Source: BOG-908 sp965199235
GTDB taxonomy: Bacteria; Pseudomonadota; Alphaproteobacteria; Acetobacterales; Acetobacteraceae
Length of the DNA stretch: 64,000 nucleotides
Direction: 5' to 3'
Assembly: GCA_965199235.1 (NCBI GenBank)
Contig: CBDAQU010000002.1
Span: 1,302,001 to 1,366,000, forward strand
The position numbers and the translations under genes were made by a program. The notes beneath the pieces are model-generated. The model searched no databases. It saw only the letters and a program-made list of their open reading frames with translations, and was not told the origin of the DNA. Shown piece after piece: positions 54,796 through 64,000 of this stretch; the first letter of the stretch is position 1, and each line of letters starts with the position of its first letter.

Positions 54796-55967
54796 ATGCC
54801 AGGCAACGCTATGCCATCACTGGAGTTCGACCTCGGCGAAGCGGCCGACATGCTGCGCCATGCCGTGCGCGGCTTTGCAGATGACGAGGTGGCGCCGCGC
54901 GCCGCAGCGATCGACCGAGATAACGATTTCCCCGCCGATCTCTGGCGCAAGATGGGCGATCTGGGCGTGCTGGGCGTCACGGTTACAGAAGAGTACGGCG
55001 GCGCCGGCATGGGCTATCTCGAACACGTGGTGGCGATGGAGGAGATCAGCAGGGCCAGCGCGTCAGTCGGCCTCAGCTACGGCGCGCACAGCAACCTTTG
55101 CGTCAACCAGATTTTCCGCAACGGCTCACAGACGCAGAAACGCGCCTTTCTGCCCAAGCTGATCAGCGGCGAGCATGTCGGTGCGCTGGCGATGAGCGAG
55201 ACTGGCGCAGGGTCGGACGTCATCGGCATGACATTGCGCGCCGAACGGCACGGGGACCGCTTCGTCCTCAACGGATCGAAGATGTGGATCACCAACGGGC
55301 CGGAGGCGGACGTGCTCGTCGTCTATGCCAAGACCGATCCGCAGGCCGGCTCGCGCGGGGTGACGGCCTTCCTGGTGGAGCGCGGCATGGCCGGATACTC
55401 GGTCGCGCAAAAACTCGACAAGCTCGGCATGCGCGGCAGCAACACCGGGGAGCTCGTCTTCGCCGATTGCGAAGTGCCGGAAGACAACGTGCTGGGCGGC
55501 ATCGGCGCGGGCGCCCGCGTGCTGATGAGCGGCCTGGATTATGAGCGCGCGGTGCTCGCGGCCGGACCCCTGGGCATCATGCAGGCCTGCATGGACGCCG
55601 TTCTTCCCTACGTGCACCAACGCAAGCAGTTCGGCCAAGCCATCGGCGAGTTCCAGCTGATGCAGGGCAAGCTGGCCGACATGTACGTCACGATGAACGC
55701 GGCCCGCGCCTACGTCTACGCGGTGGCCCGTGCCTGCGACCGAGGCCAGACGAGCCGAAAGGACGCAGCCGGCGCCATCCTCTACGCCGCGGAGCGCGCA
55801 ACATGGATGGCGCTGGAGGCGATCCAAGCCCTGGGCGGCAACGGCTACATCAACGACTATCCGACCGGCCGCCTCTTGCGCGACGCAAAACTGTACGAGA
55901 TCGGGGCAGGCACCAGCGAGATCCGGCGCATGCTGATCGGCCGCGAACTGTTCGCCGAAACCGCCTA

Positions 55968-55968
<1 letters not shown>
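54796..55968 (+). CDS. ivd: Isovaleryl-CoA dehydrogenase
   Basis: FAD enzyme that oxidises isovaleryl-CoA to 3-methylcrotonyl-CoA in leucine breakdown. The 390-residue protein has the acyl-CoA dehydrogenase signatures ALAMSETGAGSDVIGMTLRA and QALGGNGYINDYPTGRLLRD. The base glutamate in GLDYERAVLAAGPLG is at the position used by isovaleryl-CoA dehydrogenases (LDYER), unlike short- or medium-chain enzymes. The upstream ATG at 54742 is also possible. The stop shares a base with the ATG of the carboxylase beta subunit, and the next two genes make the following pathway step. Confidence 0.92.
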
Positions 55969-57575
<1,607 letters not shown>

Positions 57576-57587
57576 GCCGCAGCAGGG

Positions 57588-59609
57588 ATGTTCGACACCG
57601 TATTGATAGCCAACCGCGGCGAAATCGCCTGCCGGGTCATCGACACGTGCCGGCGTCTGGGCGTCCGCACGGTGGCGGTGTTCTCCGACGCGGACGCAGG
57701 CGCGCGGCACGTGCGGATGGCAGACGACGCGCACCACATCGGACCGGCGCAAGCAGTCGACAGCTACCTCAACATCGCACGCATCGTGAAGGCCGCGCAA
57801 AACTCCGGCGCGCAAGCGATTCATCCCGGCTACGGCTTTCTCTCCGAAAACGCCGACTTTGCAGATGCCGTAGCGGGGGCCGGCCTGACGCTGATCGGCC
57901 CGCCCGCCAGCGCGATGCGCGCCATGGGATCAAAGGCGGCGGCAAAGGCGCTGATGGGCCGGGCAGGCGTGCCGCTGGTGCCAGGCTACCACGGCGCCGC
58001 CCAGGATTTCGCGACCCTGGTCGCCGAGGCCGCAAAGATCGGGTTTCCCGTTCTGATCAAGGCCTCGGCCGGCGGCGGCGGGCGGGGCATGCGCATCGTG
58101 GAGCATGCGGGCGCGCTGGAAGACGCCCTGCAGGGAGCCGCGCGCGAGGCGCACGCAGCGTTCGGCGACGGCCGCCTGCTGATCGAGAGATACCTGACCC
58201 GCCCGCGTCACATCGAAATCCAGGTGTTCGCCGACACGCACGGCAACACCATCTCCCTGTTCGAGCGCGACTGCTCCATACAGCGCCGCCATCAGAAGGT
58301 GATCGAGGAAGCGCCGGCGCCAGGCCTCACGCCAGAGCAGCGCCAACTGATGGGCCAGGCAGCAGTCGCGGCAGCCCAGGCGGTGGGCTATGTCGGCGCC
58401 GGCACGGTCGAGTTCATCGCGGAGGACGGCGCGTTCTACTTCATGGAGATGAACACGCGGCTGCAGGTGGAGCACCCGGTGACGGAGTTCATCACCGGCC
58501 AGGATCTGGTGGAGTGGCAGCTGCGCGTGGCGTCAGGCGAGCCGTTGCCGCTGCTTGCGCATCAGCTCGGCATCACCGGCCACGCGATCGAGACGCGCAT
58601 CTACGCAGAGGACCCCGCCCGCGGCTTCCTGCCCTCGATCGGCCGCATCGCGCACCTGCGCCAGCCCGCCACCAGCGTCCATGTGCGCGTCGACACCGGC
58701 GTGCGCGAGGGCGACGCGATCACGCCCTATTACGACGCCATGATCGCCAAGCTGGTGGTCTGGGGCGAGGACCGCGCAGCCGCACTCCGCCACCTGCGCG
58801 CCGCACTTTCGGCCTATGAGGTCGTGGGTGTGCAGACCAACCTCGACCTGCTGCGCGCCATTGCGGCCGAAGCCGATTTTGCAGCGGCCGAGCTGGATAC
58901 CGGGTTCATCAACCGTCATCCGGCGCTGCTCGCCCCGAACGACGCGTCCGTGTCGTGGCGCTCGCGTCCCATCCTGGCCGCCGCCGCTCTTGCAGCGCGC
59001 GCCGACCGACAGGCGGGCCAGCCAGGACCGGCCTGCGACCCGTGGTCGCCCTGGAACGCCTCTGACTCCTGGCGAATGAACGCGGAGGGCTACGAAGACC
59101 TGCTGCTGAACCACGGGAAGGCGGACATCGCCGTCAGGCTGCAAGCTCTCGGCGATGGTGCATGGACGCTGCATACGCCTGACGGCGTCTCGACGGTGAC
59201 GCAGACCGGTTCGCCTGGCGAGATGCGCCTGGTGGTGGACGGCGCGCCCCACCGACTGCGGGTGGTGCGAACGCCCGACGCCATCGTGGTGATCGAGGAG
59301 GGGCGCAACACCAGCTTTTGCGCCATCGACCCGCTCGCCCCGCCGCCCGCCGCCGCAGCCGAGGGCGACCGCCTCACCGCGCCCATCCCCGCCAGGGTCA
59401 GCCGTATCATGGTCACCCCCGGCGACCAGGTGCAGCGAGGCACGCCGCTTCTGGTGCTGGAAGCGATGAAGATGGAGCTGACCATGCAGGCCCCCGCGCC
59501 AGGGATCGTCGCCTCCATCCGCCATGCCGTGGGCGACATGGTTCAGGAGGGCGAGGAGCTGGTAACGTTTGCCACATCGGCGGAGCGCCCGCCCGCCTTG
59601 CAGGGTTGA
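57588..59609 (+). CDS. mccA: Methylcrotonyl-CoA carboxylase, biotin carboxylase (alpha) subunit
   Basis: 673-residue biotin-dependent enzyme. Residues 1-450 are biotin carboxylase: FDTVLIANRGEIACRVIDTC, ATP-grasp loop KASAGGGGRGMRIVE, and FMEMNTRLQVEHPVTE. The last about 75 residues are the biotinyl domain, with the biotinylated lysine in LVLEAMKMELTMQAPAPG. Between them is the BT-type linker domain. Together with the beta subunit it carboxylates 3-methylcrotonyl-CoA. The last enzyme of the route, hydroxymethylglutaryl-CoA lyase, is not in the window; the operon stops before tRNA-Val. Confidence 0.93.
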   Translation: MFDTVLIANRGEIACRVIDTCRRLGVRTVAVFSDADAGARHVRMADDAHHIGPAQAVDSYLNIARIVKAAQNSGAQAIHPGYGFLSENADFADAVAGAGLTLIGPPASAMRAMGSKAAAKALMGRAGVPLVPGYHGAAQDFATLVAEAAKIGFPVLIKASAGGGGRGMRIVEHAGALEDALQGAAREAHAAFGDGRLLIERYLTRPRHIEIQVFADTHGNTISLFERDCSIQRRHQKVIEEAPAPGLTPEQRQLMGQAAVAAAQAVGYVGAGTVEFIAEDGAFYFMEMNTRLQVEHPVTEFITGQDLVEWQLRVASGEPLPLLAHQLGITGHAIETRIYAEDPARGFLPSIGRIAHLRQPATSVHVRVDTGVREGDAITPYYDAMIAKLVVWGEDRAAALRHLRAALSAYEVVGVQTNLDLLRAIAAEADFAAAELDTGFINRHPALLAPNDASVSWRSRPILAAAALAARADRQAGQPGPACDPWSPWNASDSWRMNAEGYEDLLLNHGKADIAVRLQALGDGAWTLHTPDGVSTVTQTGSPGEMRLVVDGAPHRLRVVRTPDAIVVIEEGRNTSFCAIDPLAPPPAAAAEGDRLTAPIPARVSRIMVTPGDQVQRGTPLLVLEAMKMELTMQAPAPGIVASIRHAVGDMVQEGEELVTFATSAERPPALQG

Positions 59610-59644
59610 TCAAGTCCGGGTGAGAGGCTACTCACGGGTCATCC

Positions 59645-59719
59645 GGGCGCGTAGCTCAGCGGTAGAGCATCGCCTTCACACGGCGGGGGTCACAGGTTCA
59701 ATCCCTGTCGCGCCCACCA
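59645..59719 (+). tRNA. tRNA-Val (anticodon CAC)
   Basis: A 75-base cloverleaf with acceptor stem GGGCGCG/CGCGCCC, anticodon loop TTCACAC (CAC), T arm CAGGTTCAATCCCTG and an encoded CCA end. Phage head genes begin 79 bases downstream on the other strand, so the 3' end of this tRNA is the likely integration site of the neighbouring element. Confidence 0.95.
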
Positions 59720-59797
59720 ACAACTTCAGTGACTTAGCACTGGTTTGTTGGCCCGGACACAAGGCCATGTAAGCACCACGTAAGCAGGCGGTGCCGG

Positions 59798-61018
59798 TCA
59801 GCCGGGGGGCGGTGTCGGCCGCACCGGGTCGTCCAGCACGGGAGCAGCCGGCGGCGGGGGCGCGTCGGCCGGCTTAGGCGCATATCCTTCCTGTGCCCGT
59901 ATCTCATCCACGGTCAGGATGCCGGCCTGAACCGCCTGGACGTTGGCCAGCCAGCGTGAGGCGAAGTCGCCACGGACTAGGCCGGATAGGTCGATTTCCA
60001 GGTGAAAGGCGCCGTTGGGGTCGGCGAATACGGACCGGCTGAACTCGGCTTCGATCTTCCGCGCCCAAGGCGTGAGCGTGTTGGTGGCGAACCAGGTCGA
60101 TGCCTGGCTGGCGTTCGTGAACGTCGAGTGGCTGTAGTCCTGCACGATCGGCGGCGGGACATTGAACAGCCTACAGAGCTCAATCACGCTGAACTGCCGG
60201 CTGGCCAGGACCTCCGCGTCCTCGGGACTGACCGACATCGGCGTGAACTTGGTCTCTGTATCGACGACCACGACCGTTTTCGCGTTCGCTGCGCCAACGT
60301 AGCGGTCAGTGAAGGCGGCGCGCAGCCTCCGCAGGCCGTCTGAAGTGATGTTCGCAGGCGCCGTAACCAGGCCGGACGGGGTAGCGGCGTTGTCCCAGAC
60401 GGCCGTGCTATATGTCTGCAGTCCGGCCGCGGCCTGTATGACGGCCGGTGCCCGGCTGATGCGGGAGCGCCCCACGTAGCCATCATCCGATCGGTCGCGC
60501 AGGTGGAACGCTTCGGTATCCAAGAAGCGGCGCGGCTGGCCGGTGCCGCCCCACGGGGTCTGGTAGAGCACCACATCGTATGCGAGGCGGCCGGACTGCA
60601 GCCGGGTGACGGTGACGTTCTGCCACGGGACCGGGATCAGCGCGGTAGGCCGGCCGGCGCCGTCACTCTCGACCACCGAGAGGGCATTGCCCCACAAAAG
60701 GGCCTGGGCAAGCGCCCATTCCATCCAGTCCGGCCAGGTCTGGTGTTCGTTCGGGGCGCGGATCAGCCGGGATACCGGATGGTTCGGCGCCTCAACACGG
60801 CCATCGCCCTCGACTCGATAAACGGTTGCCGGCAGGGTGGCCAGGCCCGTGGCGATCGCCTGGACGCACGCAACCACCGTGGCCAGGTTCTCGGCCGCCC
60901 ATGGCGTGACAGGGCTGCCGGTCGACGTGATCGGGTACCCGGTGGCGAATCCGAACGTGGATCCGGCCCGCTGTTCGGGCTGGCCGCGGCCGAACAGGCG
61001 CGAGATCAAGCCGGCCAT
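59798..61018 (-). CDS. HK97-family phage portal protein
   Basis: 406-residue portal, which forms the dodecameric ring for DNA entry. WAAENLATVVACVQAIATGL is the N-terminal family signature, ALLWGNALSVVESDGAGRPT and AFHLRDRSDDGYVGRSRISR (the family has xHxxxxxxDGxxGxS) follow, and IVQDYSHSTFTNASQASTWF is the C-terminal motif. The tail is proline-rich. It starts four bases after the protease stop. It is the last gene before tRNA-Val. Confidence 0.92.
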   Translation of the reverse strand: MAGLISRLFGRGQPEQRAGSTFGFATGYPITSTGSPVTPWAAENLATVVACVQAIATGLATLPATVYRVEGDGRVEAPNHPVSRLIRAPNEHQTWPDWMEWALAQALLWGNALSVVESDGAGRPTALIPVPWQNVTVTRLQSGRLAYDVVLYQTPWGGTGQPRRFLDTEAFHLRDRSDDGYVGRSRISRAPAVIQAAAGLQTYSTAVWDNAATPSGLVTAPANITSDGLRRLRAAFTDRYVGAANAKTVVVVDTETKFTPMSVSPEDAEVLASRQFSVIELCRLFNVPPPIVQDYSHSTFTNASQASTWFATNTLTPWARKIEAEFSRSVFADPNGAFHLEIDLSGLVRGDFASRWLANVQAVQAGILTVDEIRAQEGYAPKPADAPPPPAAPVLDDPVRPTPPPG

Positions 61019-61021
61019 GAC

Positions 61022-61603
61022 CTACAGGCTCGCCAGGACCATGGCGCGAACCCGCGCATCGGCTTCGGCGCGGCCGAGCTGCCGGGCGCGCGCCGCGATT
61101 GTGGTCGCGTCGTAAGCCGGCAGGCGGTGCAGGATACTGACCTCGGCCAGGTCGACCGTGCGCAGCTCACGGGTGTTGGCCGATGGCCAGGAGTCGCCGT
61201 CGCGCGGCACCGTAAACCCGAACGAAACGCCGGACAGATCGCCCCGCAGTGCCAAGGCGTGCACGTCCCGGCCGAGCTGCGTATCCGGCAGGTCGATCTC
61301 GTAGGCCAGACCGTTCCGGTGCTCGAACAGTCGGAGCGTGCCTGACCGGGTGCGCCCGAGAAGCCGGGAGTCGTCGTGATCAACCAGGCAGCGTACGTCG
61401 GTATGGGCGGCCAGGCAGGCCGCGAACGCGCCGGGCAGGATGGTTTCCGTGAACCCACCGATGCGCGCCGGAGTCAGGTACGGCGCGGCCAGCCCTAGAA
61501 GCTGGCCAGGGCCGGCAGACTTGCCGCCCGCGGCCAGCGTGCTCGGGGAGGCGACGCGCAGCTCGACCGCTACGCGCGTCTCGATGCCGTTACGCGATAA
61601 CAT
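61022..61603 (-). CDS. HK97-type prohead protease
   Basis: 193-residue U35-family serine protease that matures the capsid shell. RCLVDHDDSRLLGRTRSGTL holds the catalytic histidine and LRGDLSGVSFGFTVPRDGDS the catalytic serine. FTETILPGAFAACLA is another family motif. Its start lies inside the 3' end of the capsid gene (14-base overlap). Confidence 0.9.
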   Translation of the reverse strand: MLSRNGIETRVAVELRVASPSTLAAGGKSAGPGQLLGLAAPYLTPARIGGFTETILPGAFAACLAAHTDVRCLVDHDDSRLLGRTRSGTLRLFEHRNGLAYEIDLPDTQLGRDVHALALRGDLSGVSFGFTVPRDGDSWPSANTRELRTVDLAEVSILHRLPAYDATTIAARARQLGRAEADARVRAMVLASL

Positions 61604-62876
61604 CGGTCAGGGCCGCAAATGCTGCGATATGGCGAGTGCCTACGTCAACAGTTGCCATAGCCCGCACGTCAACGCCGCCGGAACCGTACGACGTGCTGCT
61701 GTAGGGATTCACCAGAATATCCAGCATCGACCACGCCGCGATGTAGACGCTCGACCAGTCGCCGAAAATCACGCTGGACAGGCCGGTGCCCGTTCCCCGC
61801 GTGAGGGTTGACGGCATATTGTTCGATACGGCCAAGGGGAAGCCAGCGGCTACGCCTGGCATCAATTCGATAAAATTCGAGCCGGTATCACTCGGTGTAC
61901 GCAGCGTGGTGCGAAGCGACTTGGCAACCTTGCTGTTCGTGGCGAACGCCAGCTTGCCGTCCAGTGCGTTGGCAATGTCAACGGCGCCGATTAGGTTCTG
62001 CAAATTCAGATAAGTGATTGCAGCCCCGTTGCCGCCCGGATTGGCGATCGTGAGACCGGCCGTGTTCAGGATGCCGACTGGCTGGACGCCGCCGGTGCCG
62101 GCCAGGGCTGCCGTGTCGATTGCGGTGGCGATTAGCGCGGCCAGGTCGGTCTGCACCACGCGGGCCACGTCTGGGCTGGACTGCTGCACAAGCTGGCGCG
62201 ACAGCGAAACGATCCCGCCGACGTGATGCGGCGTGAAAAGCTGTTGCTCGATAACGGGGTTCCCGGTCGGAACGCTGGTGCCGTCAGCAACCCATCCAAT
62301 CTGGGCCGAGCTGGCCAGGCGCGGCAGCGCCAGGTTGCCCACAAGATCGGCAATCACCTGCGCGCCAAGGCCCATCACGATGGAGCGGTTGCGCAGCACG
62401 TCGATCACGGACGTGGCCACCTGCGTCTCGATCAGGTTCGCGCCATTGCCGCTGCCAGCCGGCAGGGCGAAAGTGCGTTGCTCGACACGCGGAGCGCCCA
62501 TCGGCGCAAACAGCCCGTTGGGCTTGCTGCCGGAGCGGCGCGACATCTCGGCGCTGTACTCGCGCGCACGGCCGGCGCCTGCATCGGTTTCGCCGAGCTG
62601 CGCGCGAATCGTGTCGAGGATTGTTACGCCAGCGGCCAGGCGGTCGAAGTGCAGGTCACCTGACCCCGCAACGGTTGTGCCGGCTGCGCGGCGATCCAGC
62701 TCGTCAAGCGCAGCCTGGCGCGTCTCACTGGCCTGCAGCGTGGCGGACTCGGCTTCCAACGCCGTCCAGCGCGCTTGCGCCTCGGCAGACAATGCAGCGC
62801 CGTTCGCGCCGTCGTGGATGGCGCGCATTTCGGTGCGAAGCGTCTCGCGCTTCTGCTGCAACTCGCGGATGGTCAT
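61590..62876 (-). CDS. HK97-fold major capsid protein with N-terminal scaffold domain
   Basis: 428-residue capsid precursor. Residues 1-75 are a coiled-coil delta domain (REL-QQKRETLRTEMRAIHDG), normally removed by the protease. The mature part has NLIETQVATSVIDVLRNRS, ASSAQIGWVADGTSVPTGNP, VGGIVSLSRQLVQQSSPDV and TAALAGTGGVQPVGILNTAG, all typical of HK97 shells. IFGDWSSVYIAAWSMLDIL near the C terminus is the last domain. It overlaps the protease gene by 14 bases. Confidence 0.92.
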   Translation of the reverse strand: MTIRELQQKRETLRTEMRAIHDGANGAALSAEAQARWTALEAESATLQASETRQAALDELDRRAAGTTVAGSGDLHFDRLAAGVTILDTIRAQLGETDAGAGRAREYSAEMSRRSGSKPNGLFAPMGAPRVEQRTFALPAGSGNGANLIETQVATSVIDVLRNRSIVMGLGAQVIADLVGNLALPRLASSAQIGWVADGTSVPTGNPVIEQQLFTPHHVGGIVSLSRQLVQQSSPDVARVVQTDLAALIATAIDTAALAGTGGVQPVGILNTAGLTIANPGGNGAAITYLNLQNLIGAVDIANALDGKLAFATNSKVAKSLRTTLRTPSDTGSNFIELMPGVAAGFPLAVSNNMPSTLTRGTGTGLSSVIFGDWSSVYIAAWSMLDILVNPYSSTSYGSGGVDVRAMATVDVGTRHIAAFAALTDVIA

Positions 62877-63041
62877 TTAGGTTTTCCCGTCTGTGTGGAT
62901 GGTTGAAGGAATGCCGGAACTGCATCCATCCTCGCCGCCAAGACTTCGGCTGGCTGAACGCAATTCCGGCTCCGGGCTGTTCCCAACAGCGCCCCGAGGA
63001 ATGCGGAGACGGGACCACCGCAACCCGAGCTAGTGAAGCCA

Positions 63042-63533
63042 TTACGCATGACGGGTGTCCCGCTCGCGAGCGCGCTGGTGCACCGACTGCACGAGCTGGT
63101 AAACGTTGACGGCGAGCATGGCGTTCTGGTGCCAGACGGGCCGGCTGCCGCGCATGCAGTGCGCGGACACGGCCACGCGGCCATCGGGCTCGCGGCTGAC
63201 GGCCAGAACCAGGCCAAGCAAGGCATTGCGAACCAAATGCCAGGGCGCGTTGCCCGCGGCCAGCACCAGGCCGGCCAAGTGCGGGTCGACGTAGCCGGCC
63301 ACGATGCCGGCCGCCTCGGCCATGGTGAAGCCCCACCGAAGCAGACTGCCGAACACGGCCAGCCGCACAACGTCCACCGGCGCCAGCCTCATCCACTTGC
63401 CCGCCTCGGCACGCGGCGCGAGCAAGCCGAGCGCGCCCGACTCGACCCACCCGCGGACAGTCCGGGGGTCTACCCCAATAGCGTACGAAGCTAAAGGGCG
63501 GGTCAGGGTGGGAACGGGGCCAAGGTCCAGCAT
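63042..63533 (-). CDS. MerR-like helix-turn-helix protein of the phage element
   Basis: 163-residue protein. The N-terminal half has ASYAIGVDPRTVRGWVESGA followed by the wing region KWMRLAPVDVVRLAVFGSLL, a MerR-type helix-turn-helix. The rest is mostly helical without known domains. It sits between the capsid gene and the divergent control region with a palindrome at 63590, so it is probably the local regulator; a small-terminase role is a less likely alternative. About 165 bases with no gene separate it from the capsid gene. Confidence 0.6.
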   Translation of the reverse strand: MLDLGPVPTLTRPLASYAIGVDPRTVRGWVESGALGLLAPRAEAGKWMRLAPVDVVRLAVFGSLLRWGFTMAEAAGIVAGYVDPHLAGLVLAAGNAPWHLVRNALLGLVLAVSREPDGRVAVSAHCMRGSRPVWHQNAMLAVNVYQLVQSVHQRARERDTRHA

Positions 63534-63589
63534 AGCCGCAGTATAAGCCGGACCGGCAGGCTCTCGCCATTGCAGGTCGCAGATTTATT

Positions 63590-63610
63590 TTGTCGCTTCT
63601 AAAGCGACAA
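63590..63610. promoter_or_regulatory. Palindromic operator-like site
   Basis: TTGTCGCTT and AAGCGACAA, nine bases each, separated by CTA. The perfect inverted repeat lies 57 bases upstream of the helix-turn-helix gene, in the divergent region between it and the gene at 63733, as expected of an operator. Confidence 0.6.
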
Positions 63611-63642
63611 TACTTGGCCAAGGTTCAGCGTCCTAACCAGCG

Positions 63643-63675
63643 ACTACGATATCGCTTGACGTTACTACGATATCG
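63643..63675 (+). promoter_or_regulatory. Two 12-base direct repeats, possible operator or iteron
   Basis: ACTACGATATCG occurs twice (63643-63654 and 63664-63675) with a period of 21 bases, two helical turns. A TTGACG, a possible -35 box, lies between them. They are 58-90 bases before the ATG of the rightward gene. This could be a second operator for that promoter or a short iteron array. Confidence 0.55.
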
Positions 63676-63732
63676 GCCCTATCGGTGCGGCGGGCTGGAT
63701 TGCCAGCCTGCAACCTGAGAAGGATTCGCGCA

Positions 63733-64000
63733 TGCTTTCCATAACCGCCACCGTTGCCACCGCCTTTGACGCCGACCGAGCGGCGGCCGTCCTCGCCCGG
63801 CTGGCGGAGGCGCTCCGCAGCGTGGAGGCGCCGAAAGCCCGCACACGGAAAGCCGCAGTCTCCCCCGTGGACGGCCGCACCCTTGATGCGAAGCTGACGC
63901 AGCTCCGGGAGTTCGGCCGTCCCGCTGGTGTGAAGTGGCTGCGCGCCCTGTTGAGCGATAACAAGGTCGAGCGCATCTGCGACCTCCCCGAGCCTGTGGT
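63733..64000 (+). CDS. Protein of the phage element, unknown, 3' end outside window
   Basis: At least 89 codons open to the window edge, from ATG 63733 with AGAAGG upstream. The visible part is helical and rich in Ala, Arg and Asp (DADRAAAVLARLAEALRSVE, then KLTQLREFGRPAGVKWLRAL). I do not recognise it. It is divergent from the regulator and shares the control region at 63590-63675, so it is probably an early gene of the element. Confidence 0.6.

Larger units (their letters stand above)
59720..64000. mobile_element. Phage-related element next to tRNA-Val, right end outside window
   Basis: HK97-type portal, protease and capsid genes, then a MerR-like regulator and a divergent gene, start right after tRNA-Val. 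No terminase, tail, lysis or integrase gene is present in the 4.3 kb seen. The head genes are transcribed toward the tRNA. Either this is the edge of a normal prophage whose other modules lie to the right, or a head-only satellite element. Base composition is similar to the core, so transfer is judged from gene content only. Confidence 0.75.

Noticed and set aside
63643..63675. Direct repeats considered as the start of a CRISPR array
   Set aside because: Only two short copies with a nine-base gap, far below CRISPR repeat and spacer length.

Overview
The window looks like a chromosomal stretch from a GC-rich alphaproteobacterium, most likely Acetobacteraceae or a close relative. This rests on the overall base composition, a ChpT phosphotransferase of the CtrA pathway, a MucR/Ros regulator, a 3-oxoadipyl-CoA-type thiolase, and the style of the polysaccharide genes. 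The genus is inferred, since there is no rRNA to check.

Bases 1 to about 21070 form a Wzx/Wzy-type exopolysaccharide locus. It holds a chain-length/tyrosine-kinase protein (cut by the left edge), a polymerase/ligase, a Wzx-like flippase, a polyprenyl-phosphate sugar transferase that starts the repeat unit, five glycosyltransferases, a UDP-glucuronate decarboxylase, two membrane acyltransferases and two paralogous exported glycosidase-like proteins. An IS1595-type transposase fragment sits inside it. galU and a phosphohexomutase at 46.1-48.4 kb probably feed the same pathway.

Bases 21284 to about 45600 are an accessory region with many decayed genes: two fragments of the same IS6-type element, a glycine-rich PGRS-like protein with a small secreted neighbour and a winged-helix/TPR regulator, a TetR-MFS-hydrolase operon whose transporter has lost its middle, a glutathione transferase fragment, a large exported beta-propeller protein facing a TonB receptor, two copies of a DUF3489-like gene behind the same RNA hairpin (one copy dead), an ABC exporter with a broken permease, a YeeE/YedE pair, a haloacetate-dehalogenase-like enzyme and a glycosyltransferase stopped by a TGA.

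Bases 45.6 to 59.7 kb look like conserved core: tRNA-Glu, galU, phosphohexomutase, a truncated cheA, chpT, a DUF3553 protein, a YidB-like protein, a PDZ protein, moaA, a thiolase, MucR, and a leucine catabolism operon (isovaleryl-CoA dehydrogenase and both subunits of methylcrotonyl-CoA carboxylase). Two copies of a roughly 115-bp palindromic repeat lie in gaps here.

From tRNA-Val (59645-59719) to the right edge is a mobile element with HK97-type capsid, protease and portal genes, transcribed in the reverse of the usual order, with no tail or terminase gene in view. A divergent control region carries a palindrome and two direct repeats. It could be a head-forming phage satellite and is the best candidate here for an under-described system, but the window ends before this can be settled.
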